DNA of 64,000 nt from Cichorium intybus (taxonomy: Eukaryota > Streptophyta > Magnoliopsida > Asterales > Asteraceae), in assembly GCA_023525715.1 (NCBI GenBank), contig CM042012.1, positions 36,754,189 through 36,818,188 on the forward strand, read 5' to 3'. The position numbers were made by a program, and so were the translations under genes. This document shows positions 31,848 through 41,465 of the stretch, piece after piece (position 1 is the stretch's first letter; each line of letters opens with the position of its first letter). The notes below the pieces were generated by a model. It was not told the DNA's origin, did no database searches, and was given only the letters and a program-made list of their open reading frames with translations.

Positions 31848-33344
31848 TCCCACCTCTTTTTCAACACTAAATCAACATTTGATACAACTTTAAAATAAAC
31901 AAATAAAAATAAAGTATTGCCTCAATTACATGAAAAAAAAAAACTCTTAAATATCATGAATAGTTTTACAAAGTAAAACAATTTCATAATATTATTTTGT
32001 GAAAAAATGGTTATTTCCAATGGGATCCTATAAACTAATTATTTTATTTCATAGACTTCTCACTATTAATAATTTTGTGAATGTGCCTAGAAATACTTTT
32101 TTAAGCGCAATATTCTTTGGAGTGCGATTAACAATTATTATTGAGTTTAAAGTGTTATAAAATAGTTGACATCCAACTTTATTTTTATTGTTTTAGGGAA
32201 TGAGTTTTTTATAACTAGTAAAGGATATATATATATATATATTTGAGACTATTTAAGAAAAATCTTTATAAGTTTGTTAAGATGAGTGATTTTTTTTAAA
32301 GGTTCTTGTTAACCTAATTTTTAAATTGTTAAATATAACAACTTAAATTATTCGGAAAATAAACTAACTTACAAGGTGTGTGTAATAAGCCAAACATAAA
32401 CTTAGTAATAGTTAAATGAACGGATAAACATGTAATCTTTATTTACGTTTAGATAATAAACGTTGATGATGTAAAAAGAGATTATCCAAAACGAATTATT
32501 CAACAAGTAAATAGTTAAACAATTTAAAAGCAAAACTTGTTTACTCAAAAGTTAAATAAAAATTCTAAAACTAGATTATCAAAAGTTAAATAAAAATTCT
32601 AAAACTAGATTATCTTTGGTTAGAAATATATGAAATAATGCTGAAATAATTACGTAGAGCTAAGAACGATCTATGTTGTATTAGGTATCAAAGTTTGAAT
32701 ATTTATAGACAGTGAATAATAAACCTTTATTCCAAATGCATTCTACCTAGAGATGGAACAATAAAAAAAAAAAATGAGAAATTCGTTTCTTCGTTTTCTT
32801 TTTTGTTCAATAAAAAATAAATGATTATAATTCTATAAGGTTAAATAAAAATTCAATTAATCTTTCGATAAATTGTTATGTGCCTATGGCGTAAGCAAAC
32901 TGTGCACGTTAAGAGGAGAGGAGAGATATGCGCAATGACCGCCACAAGAAAGCCGCCCATATCTCTAAAAGGGTCTGTCACTTCGTTCATACCACCTTTT
33001 ACTTTATAGAAAAAAAAGTCTTTGACCTTTTCTATTCGTTCGCCAAATCTTGTTCATTTCCATCCAAGTTCTTCTTTCTTATTCTTAAGAAAGTCCTTAG
33101 AGGGCTTAGTTGATCCATGATTTGTTTCATCTTTCGTTTGTTTCGAGAAGAATATCAATTAATTCTGATTCTTTCTTTTTAGTTTTTTCTGTTACTTTAC
33201 AAAGCTTTTCATCTCCTTGATAGTTGGAAGTTCTCCAAAAGTTTGAAAAGTGGAGGACTTTGTACCATCCATGCCGGTGCAGTTGTATTGTGTTCAACAG
33301 CCCAAAAACTTGGAGCACGTCTTTTGTTATTATAGCTATTATTG
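31848..33344. other. spacer, mostly AT-rich; organelle-like patch possible near its end
   Basis: No gene is recognised. The stretch 32880-33344 has more even base use than its surroundings and adjoins the plastid insert, so it could be further organellar DNA, but I cannot assign it to a gene. Confidence 0.35.
32545..32612 (+). repeat. 34-bp perfect direct repeat
   Basis: A 34-bp unit (AAAAGTTAAATAAAAATTCT...) occurs twice back to back with no visible difference. Confidence 0.85.
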
Positions 33345-34030
33345 GATTGGATGAATTATCCGAAGAAGATCGTTTAACCCTAGCAAGAGCGTGAAAAGTT
33401 GAGCGTTTCTTATCACAACCTTTTTGTAGCAGAAGTATTTACGGGTTCTCCGAAAAATATGTTGGTTTAGCATAAACAATTAGAGGCTTTCATTTAATCC
33501 TTTCCGGAGAATTAGATGGTCTTCTTGAACAGGCCTTTTATTTGGTAGGTAAGATTGGTGAAGCTACGACGAATGCTCTGAACTTAGAAATGGAAAGCAA
33601 TTTGCATAAATAACCTTAATATTTGTGTACTGACCCCTAATTGAATAGTTCGGGATTTAGAAGTGAAAGAAACCATTTTATTTACTAATAGTAGACAAAT
33701 TGGCGTATTACAAAATCACGCTCCTATTGCCACAACAATATATAGGTATTTTGAGAACACGCCTTAACGGCCAATGGCTAACGATGGCTCTGATGGGCGG
33801 TTTTGCTAGAATATGTAATATTGAGATCACTATTTTAGTAAATGATGTAGAGAAAAGTAGTGACATTGATCTGCAAGAACCTCAACAAACTCTTGAAATA
33901 GCGTAAGCTGCTTTTAGAAAAGCAAAAGGAAAAAGATAAACAATTGAGACAAATCTAGCTCTCCGACGGGCTAGGACATAGGTAGAGGTTATCAATGCGA
34001 TTTCATAACTAGTCGGTGCGTCCGAATAAT
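33345..34030 (+). pseudogene. atpB-atpE: nuclear plastid DNA insert: 3' end of atpB and decayed atpE
   Basis: 33345-33610 reads as the C-terminal part of the plastid ATP synthase beta subunit (LDELSEEDRLT, then ARA, SQPFF-like, VFTGSP, and the final part before the stop) with several frame breaks. 33611-34005 follows as plastid ATP synthase epsilon (LCVLTP-like, LMGGFARI, ITILVND, DIDLQE, QQTLEIA), ending in NAIS. In plastids the atpB stop and atpE start overlap as ATGA; here this is ATAA, so the atpE start is lost. Small deletions and stops show it is not expressed as a subunit. Gene order and spacing are as in the plastid genome, so this is a NUPT, not a nuclear gene. Confidence 0.92.
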
Positions 34031-34048
34031 AATCTATTTATACACCCA

Positions 34049-35784
34049 ATATTTGGGTGTTTTGTTTGACTTGATTATGTCGAGTAAACAAAATCAAGCA
34101 AATCCCTGCTTAAAAATATGCTTCAAGCGCCTCTTTTATTTTTTTTCAAAAAATACAGTAGTAATAGTCTTTCTGGGTCTGCAGACCTTTTTAGGTCAGC
34201 AGTTTTCGAAAAAAACAAACACTCTGCGAAGGTCCATGTCTGTACCGTCTACATGGCGTAGACAAAAGTGATCAGGAAGATCTGCAAAGAAAAAACAAAC
34301 AACCCTGGTTCTCACTATACCAGACAATACACTCGTTGGTGTCAATATATGCCGTCTCGCGATTTTTGCTTATGGACCGAAGAAAAATAACTCCAATCAT
34401 TTTTCAAGGCAACATGCTAATATTATACCATATTTCTTGAGTAAGTGGTCACCCACGTGTTTTAGTGGATGAGGAATTGGCAACAATCAACATACACATC
34501 GAGACTAAAAATGTTCTAATAAATGTCCATTAGAATATTAATGTGTAGGGGATAAATCGTTATGCTATTTTGACTTTGGTACAAGACGATTATGGCTTTG
34601 AGATTGCTTTGTTAAAGGTTCATTTTTTTTTTCTTTTTGCTAAATCTAACTCACAGTCGAATAGGTAGCTAAATAATTAAGGGTAACTTAGTTTATCAAA
34701 AAAATCATAAATTAGTACTTATGTAGTTGATGAAAAGTATGATTTATGTTTAAAATATAACGAACACAAGGAAAAAGTTATACCTTTTACTAAAAGATTA
34801 TAAACATTAGCGTTTATTCCCAAAAAAAACACCACAACCTATTAAACAAGGACATATAGTAACCAATCAATCATTGATTTAAATAACTTTTTAACTGAAT
34901 TCAATCATATAATTCTGCATACACGTGTTTTGGGTGTTTTGTTTGACTTGATTATGTCGAGTAAACACAATCAAGCAAATCCCTGCTTAAAAATATGCTT
35001 CAAGCGCCTCTTTTATTTTTTTTCAAAAAATACAGAAGTAATAGTCTTTCTGGGTCTGCAGTTTTCGAAAAAAACAAACACTCTGCGAAGGTCCATATCT
35101 GTACTGTCTACATGGCGTAGACAAAAGTGATCAAGAAGATCTGCAAAGAAAAAACAAACAGCCCTGATTCTTACTATACCAGACAATACACTCGTTGGTG
35201 TCAATATATGCCGTCTCGCGATTTTTGCTTATGGACCGAAGAAAAATAACTCCAATCATTTTTCAAGGCAACATGCTAATATTATACGATATTTCTTGAG
35301 TAAGTGGTCACCCACGTGTTTTAGTGGATGAGGAATTGGTAACGATCAACATACACATCGAGACTAAAAATGTTCTAATAAATGTCCATTAGAATATTAA
35401 TGTGTAGGGGATAAATCGTTATGCTATTTTGACTTTGGTACAAGACGATTATGGCTTTGAGATTGCTTTGTTAAAGGTTCATTTTTTTTCTTTTTGCTAA
35501 ATCTAACTCACTGTCGAATAGGTAGCTAAGTAATTAAGGGTAACTTAGTTTATCAAAAAAATCATAAATTAGTACTTATGTAGTTGATGAAAAGTATGAT
35601 TTATGTTTAAAATATAACGAACACAAGGAAAAAATTATACCTTTTACTAAAAGATTATAAACATCAGTGTTTATTCCCAAAAAAAACACCACAGCCTATT
35701 AAACAAGGACATATAGTAACCAATCAAGCATTGATTTAAATAACTTTTTAACTGAATTCAATCATATAATTCTGCATACACGTG
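34049..35784. repeat. tandem direct duplication of about 877 bp, carrying CTGCAG-family elements
   Basis: Unit 1 (34049-34927) and unit 2 (34928-35784) align along their whole length, from TTGGGTGTTTTGTTTGACTT to ATTCTGCATACACGTG, with few substitutions. Unit 2 lacks about 18 bp between two CAG-containing words (TCTGCAGACC...GTCAGCAG). Each unit begins with a CTGCAG/AAAAAACAAAC element similar to 3655-3870, followed by about 600 bp of unrelated AT-rich DNA. No gene is present. Confidence 0.9.
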
Positions 35785-36364
35785 AAACATATATAAACAC
35801 AAGAAAACACTTATATTTACACTAAAGGAATATGCTTCAATTCGGTAATGATGATGCAATACTTAAATTATGTACTCCCTCTAATTATTTTATAAAGGAA
35901 ATATTGTTAAAAAAACCTTTATTTATTTTTTCCAAAAAATCTTATTGTATTTTATTCTAAGTGGGAGAAGACCAATTTTGAAAGAAACCATTTAATTTAA
36001 GGATTTTAACACCGAAGAAATTTTAGATGGTTTAAGTGATTTTTCATAAACCTAATAGGCATGTTTTTTTTTTCAAATAAAAAGCATCAAAACTTAGGGA
36101 TTTTCTAAAAAAACCTGTTTTATATATTTTGTTATAATTATCGTTATTATAATTACTATTATCTTAGTGTAATTTCTTCATTGATCCATAAAATATCTTT
36201 ATATTAGCTATTAAGCAAAATAATCTTATAATATTATCTCAATTTGATCCAATAATTTGGATCAAACACAAGGAGACGCATACAATAGAAGGGGCAGATT
36301 GACACTGTGATATTTGCTGTCGAACAAAACATTATTACATTGATCTTATAATTTATAAATAATT
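35785..36364. other. spacer, no gene recognised
   Basis: AT-rich with no recognisable feature beyond a TACTCCCTCT word near 35873, discussed and rejected as a Stowaway end. Confidence 0.45.
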
Positions 36365-36560
36365 ATTTAATACCCCAGACGCGAAAACTTCCCAAGGGTC
36401 ACCCATCCTGAAATCACTCTAGCCCGTGCACATTTAACTACAAGGTTCTTATGGGATCTGCCGTGCTCACGACTTTAAAACACGTTATGATAAGTCGGTA
36501 TTCACACCCTTATAAGACAATGTTTAGTTCTCCTACCTGGTCGATGTTTGTATCTGTCGC
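36365..36560 (-). mobile_element. Cassandra-like LTR with 5S rRNA-derived sequence
   Basis: On the minus strand 36365-36465 resembles plant 5S rRNA: GCACGGCAGATCCCATAAGA, TAGTTAAATGTGC (A-box region), GGATGGGTGACCC (C-box region) and GGGAAGTTTTCGC. Upstream on the same strand are CTTATAAGGGTGTGAATACC and GTTTTAAAGTCGTGAGC, which I know from Cassandra terminal-repeat retrotransposons rather than from 5S gene arrays. There is only one copy. It is too diverged from 5S to be a ribosomal gene, although the internal promoter words are partly kept. Confidence 0.75.
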
Positions 36561-37575
36561 CCTCAAGATCATGGCTGATGACTATAGAGGTGACGATGAA
36601 GTTCCCACCAAAGAACATGGTGGGTTTCCGGTGGCTTAATGTGATGGTCTATGGGAGCTTGAAGATGAGAATGTCTTTCTTCAGTTGCAGGTTTGGTTTA
36701 AGTTGGAGATGGCGTTTAATTGTAGGTTTTTTAGAGTTGGAGACGATGTTTGATTGGAGGTTTTTTTGGGTTGAAGGTGGATTCAATTGCAACTATTTTT
36801 TTTAGTTGAAATGGGTGTTCGATTTAAGGATTAGGCTTTTGAGTTTGCTGATTTTAATTGATTTTTTGCCCCCCAAATCATTTAAGCAATGTCATATCGG
36901 TTATCATTGTTTCTTGTCTATGTGGGCATAAACTAGGCCACAACGATCATTTAACCGGCTTTGTAACCTTTATTAACCGTTTTTTTGTTTTTTTTTCTTC
37001 AATGACTTACAAATTACAATGCACAAAAAATAGTCGAAAAATCTTTTAAAATCAAAGACAACATTTTATTGGGTTTTAATGACATAAACCATACCTTAAA
37101 AGCACCACAACCTCGTCGCCCTCTTAAAGTTTAAGACCTATCCACCACGCTACACTTCACGTCATTTAGAAACGTTGGTTAAATACTCTTAGGCGTACGT
37201 ATCTAAAAACAGGCGTCATTCTCAAATATAGAATTTTAGGTTTTTTCTTTAAATGTCATTTGATATGAAACATGATAAAATACGGCGGCTCCCTCTTCCT
37301 CTTTTTGGCAAAATTGGAAAACAATCAATACATAAATAAATAAATAAAATAGAAGATTAGAGCACTGACATACTCCGAGCAATTTTGCGGAAACATAAAT
37401 TGGAAATGAACGATTTTTGTAGTAGAAACCATTGATAAAACAATTTTGCAAAATTCATATTATAAATTGGATTTTGTTATATTTATCAGACTAGCCGTAT
37501 GGTCTCAAAATAATCCATAGGCGTCGACGTGGCAGAAGGATACCGCCTGTAACACCGTCCTGTGATGCCGGCATC
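36561..37575. other. spacer, no gene recognised
   Basis: Short frames at 36451-36805 and nearby lack any recognisable domain. No RNA gene or defined repeat is seen. Confidence 0.4.
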
Positions 37576-37771
37576 CGTTATCTTTACACTAAGGGTATTT
37601 TGGTAAATTATGTTAGTGTTAGTTAGTTAACATATTCGGTTGTGGTAGTTGATAGTTTGTTAATTAGTTTATCTTTCTCGTGTATATATCATAGACATGT
37701 ATTCATTTTTTCATTCAATGAGAATCAAAGTTTCTCTCATCTATCTCTTTTTCAATTCATTCAACATAACA
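37576..37771 (+). repeat. 5' LTR of the copia element
   Basis: It runs from (C)GTTATCTTTACACTAAGGG to CAACATAACA. The first base of the expected TGTTATC is changed. It differs from the 3' LTR by roughly five substitutions and two short indels by eye. Confidence 0.9.
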
Positions 37772-37785
37772 TGGTATCATAGCAC
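37772..37785 (+). other. primer-binding site of the copia element
   Basis: TGGTATCATAGCAC directly follows the 5' LTR. The usual plant copia site for initiator tRNA-Met is TGGTATCAGAGC, so one base is changed within the core. Confidence 0.85.
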
Positions 37786-37829
37786 AATTACTGGTTCTGA
37801 TTTTTTTATTTCTTTGTCGATTTTCATCC

Positions 37830-39151
37830 ACGGCTGATTCAAGCTCCAATCTATATCCAGTCAACCCTGGATCGACACCTTCCATTCTCGATAATTCAAA
37901 CCCGTACTTCATCGGTTCATCCGATAATCCCAATTCAGTTCTCATTTCAACTCCCTTCAATGGAAATGGCTTCAATTCTTGGAAGCGTTCCATGATAATC
38001 TCCTTATCAGCTAAGAATAAACTTGGATTTGTTGATGGAACTATTTCCAGACCTCTTACTTCATCATCTTCGTATCCTAATTGGTACATGGCCAATTCTA
38101 TGGTGATTAGCTGGATTCTCAATTCGTTGTCTACAAACATTGCTGAAAGTGTTCTGTTATTGCAAACTGCATCCGAAATCTGGTCTGAACTAATTCAACG
38201 TTACGAACAGTGTTCTATTCATCAATGATCTGAATATTTTTCATCTTATTTCACGAAGTTGACTAAAGTTTGGGATGAGCTTCGTATAGTTCAGAACTTT
38301 CCACCGTGTTCTTATGGAACACCTATTGCTTGATGGGATTAAATGAAAGCTACAAGGTTCTTCAGGTCGGATCCTCATGATGAAGCCCCTCCCAAGCATC
38401 TCGACAACATATTTATTAACCATACAAGAAGAACAACAAAGAGGTATCAATGCCAATTCTCATATCAATATCGATTTTATTGCAATGACTGCTTCTTCTG
38501 AAAGGCAATCTAATAAGAAACAGCTAACATGCAATCATTGCAAGAAAATCGGGCATACGAAAGCTCAATGCTATCGATTGATCGGCTTCCCTTCCAATTT
38601 CAAATTCACTAAACCAAAGACTCAAGGATCAAAGTCTATTGTTTAAAATGTTACTACTAAGCCAGATCTTGGAATCACTGAAGAACAATACAATCACTTA
38701 CTCAAATTGTTTAATGCAAGCAATGTTAACTCATCATCAGATAGCCAGGCTAATGCATCGGTTAAGATCGAAGAAATGGAACACGAAGGTAACAATTTAT
38801 CATTTAAACATTTTGCATCAAATGTTTATAAGTCTTCACACTTATTACAAGTTCACATGTCATGGATTATTGACCCTAGGGCTACGAACCATATTTGCTC
38901 TAATAAGAGTCTATGTTCTACTTTTCATAAACTTCGTCAGTCTCACATGATTGGACTTCCTGATGGCACGATACATATGTCGAATACTACGGAGACATTC
39001 CATTAAGTAGTTCAATTGTTCTTCACAAAGTATTTTATGTTCCTCGGTTAAAAAACAATATTGTTTCCATTTCCAAGCTTACTTCTCAACTTCACACATT
39101 CTTTCTATTCATTGATCTACACTGTCTAATGCAGGACCTTTTGATGAAGAG
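37830..39151 (+). pseudogene. copia gag and protease start, broken
   Basis: Gag is recognisable from about 37840. The segment 37992-38228 holds LSAKNKLGFVDG, MANSMVISWILNS and TASEIWSEL, typical of the copia gag core. A stop and frameshifts follow. A CCHC zinc knuckle (CNHCKKIGHTKAQC) lies in 38377-38646. The protease begins in 38707-39006 with SWIIDPRATNHIC, where the usual D-S-G triad is D-P-R, so the active site is altered. The protein is then cut by the nested element at 39157. Stops at 38229 and within 38320-38345 confirm a pseudogene. Confidence 0.88.
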
Positions 39152-39156
39152 TAAAG

Positions 39157-39654
39157 TATTGGATTAAGATGTCTAAGCCATAACTATAATTGATACATGT
39201 GCTTGAATTGATGAAAGCACAATCCTTTTGGGTTGCCGTCATGCTTAGCAAAGGACAAGGTTTCATATAGAGAGATTGATATATTATGGAGATAATATAT
39301 TAATTAGAAAAAGGAATATTTAATTTGTTAGTATATTATGAGATTAATATATTAATGAGAATTATGATATTTAACTAAATATTAATCATAAATTAATTTG
39401 GAATTAATTTTGGGATTAATTGGATTAATTAAATATGCAGGGGTTGAATTATAATTGTTCAATAGTTGAGCAATTAGAGGCATTACAATTGTGGTACTAG
39501 CATCCAAGAGATCTAAGGATCAAAAGGTTAGTTTTCTTTATGAAATTTTTGATTCTTATTTCATAGTTATAGGTTCAATAGATGAAAACATAGATCCTTT
39601 AGGGTGCATGTGAACTTAAGAGCTTTAAGTTTATAGTTTGCTTAAAACCTATCA
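39157..39654 (+). repeat. 5' LTR of the nested element, with internal deletion
   Basis: It starts TATTGGATTAAGATG (the 3' LTR has TGTTGGATTAAGGTG) and ends AAAACCTATCA. It is 498 bp, against 847 bp for the 3' LTR. The missing part lies between TTGAGCAATT and AGAGGCATTA and corresponds to the (TA)n run and the following 200 bp or so of the 3' LTR. Confidence 0.9.
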
Positions 39655-39655
39655 A

Positions 39656-39667
39656 TGGTATCAGAGC
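39656..39667 (+). other. primer-binding site for initiator tRNA-Met
   Basis: TGGTATCAGAGC, two bases from the end of the 5' LTR, is the standard plant LTR-retrotransposon site. Confidence 0.95.
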
Positions 39668-40859
39668 TTAGATCTGTTTTCTGTTGAACTGTTAATAGGA
39701 TTTATTGGAATTAAATCATTGGTCTCAAGGATATCGACTTGTGGCTAGGGTTTTAGAAACCCTAGCCTCCACCATTGTAAATCTCAAAAATAAGGAGTGC
39801 CTCCTTAGGGTTTTCAATTTTGGGTAAATGTGATTATCTAATAAACAGAAACTCTTGGCCCTTATTTTAGAAAACTTGGTGGGCAAGAATGAGATTTTAT
39901 TAAACTATTTAATTAGTTAATCCTTATGTGATTTAATTAATTTAATTAATTTTTAATTAAAAGACAAACATTAAATCACCTTAGGTTTAATTTTAAATTT
40001 TAATTTAAATTGTTTAAATTTCGAAAATTTAAAAGGACAAACCTAAATATTTTAAAATGTTTAAAATACACCTTATACATATTATTATTAAATGTTAATA
40101 CCTATATGTATAAGATTAAGTCAGTCAAATCGCTAGTATGCCTCATTCAGAAAATTGGTCTATAAGGGGGGGGGGGGGTATAAGAAAACTACCTATAAAA
40201 TGGCAGTTGAATGGGTGTCCACTCTCACCCACCGCTCCCTTGATCAGTGGACTGTCGTTGGCAGAATGGGTTTGATGAGACAAAGCTAATCTTATTAAAA
40301 GTATAATGCTATTAGTGATAAAGTACTAGAACCTTTAAAAACCCAATGTAGTTATTTAGGAAAATGTGAAAAGCATGCTAATCCATGAAGTTACACATTA
40401 CACTTTGTGTGTCGTTAGTGGAGCGTGTGTGGTTTAACGGCACACTAATAGGGACCCATAAAGAGTTGTGATGGGTATCTCGTGTCTTTATCATTGTTGA
40501 TGGAGCGTGTGTGGATAACCGACACATCAATCGAGATGATAAGTGACATTGAGGCTACCAAGTAATTTGCATGGTTATTTCACATCTTATTTGTGATCCT
40601 CGACATCCCAGTCACAAATAGAAGAGCATAATCTGAGATTAAACATGCCATTGACTTCGGTCAATGAATCTCACAGATCTAGGAATTTCATAAGACTGAA
40701 ATTGATAAAAGTATGTCTACCTCAATGACCATTATGTTGTGATTACGGCATCCCTCTTCACACCATAGTTGGGGCATTTTGGGTCCTAGCCTTATCAAAT
40801 ATTAATTGGGTAATTATTTATAAGGACAAATGTTAAACTAATAAATTTTGATTTTATAG

Positions 40860-41465
40860 ATGTCTGAAGATAGTGTCAACTCTCATCCTCCTCCTCTTGT
40901 ACCTGTTCCTGAGAGTTTCAGGAAGTACTTGTTTAATATGAATAAGCTGACTGGATTGAACTACATAGATTGGCTTCGCTAATGGAGAATGGTTATGAAA
41001 TACGTAGATAAATAATACATCATCGACTATCCACTTCCCTTCCTACCTAAGCATGGAGTCACCCAACAGTTGATTGACCACCATGACTTCCTGATTGATG
41101 AGAACGAAGAGGTTCGTCTCCTCATGCTTTTGACAATTGACCCTGCCATCCGCATGTATTTTGAATTCCTATGGCGACATGAGTTAATACAACTGGTTGA
41201 GGAAATGTTCCAAGAATCAGTTATACAGGAAAAGCTTAGGATCTATGAAAAGATTTGTAAGATCAGGCTTAAAAAGGGAGGAAAGGTTGGTCCACATTTC
41301 CTTAAGATTAAGGCATACTTGGAAGAGTTGTACCAGCTTGGTCATCCAATGAATCATGAAGTAAGCATTAACTGCTTACTCGCCTCTCTGCCTAAGGAAT
41401 ATGAACCGTTCATAGAAATTTACAATGACAGGGACCAACATTCAGGGAAATGTTTCCAATGTTGA
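40860..41465 (+). pseudogene. gag-like frame of the nested element
   Basis: The frame begins with ATG at 40860 (MSEDSVNSHPPPLV). It continues with FRKYLFNMNKLTGLNYIDWL, then meets stops around 40980-41010. From 41070 it is open again to 41465, with EEVRLLMLLTIDP, KKGGKVGPHFLKIKAYLEEL and NCLLASLPKEYEPF, the order seen in copia-type gag (UBN2-like) proteins. No zinc knuckle is visible. No pol domain follows. Confidence 0.75.

Noticed and set aside
33127..33318. Minus-strand frame of 63 codons near the plastid insert
   Set aside because: It may be organellar DNA, but I could not match it to any gene.
34053..35130. Two similar short frames in the tandem duplication
   Set aside because: They open with TTG, not ATG, lie in transposon-derived DNA and show no domain. 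The similarity only reflects the duplication.
35873..35960. Stowaway MITE suggested by TACTCCCTCT
   Set aside because: No matching inverted end and no TA-flanked partner were found nearby.
36365..36465. A functional 5S rRNA gene
   Set aside because: It is a single copy with many changes from 5S rRNA and with Cassandra-type flanking words, so it is retrotransposon-derived.
37757..38140. Minus-strand frame of 127 codons
   Set aside because: It is antisense to the copia gag region and has no recognisable domain; the plus-strand gag is the real relic.
40166..40178. G13 run as a quadruplex signal
   Set aside because: It is a single homopolymer run in a decayed retroelement. It could be a sequencing-length artefact and has no supporting context.
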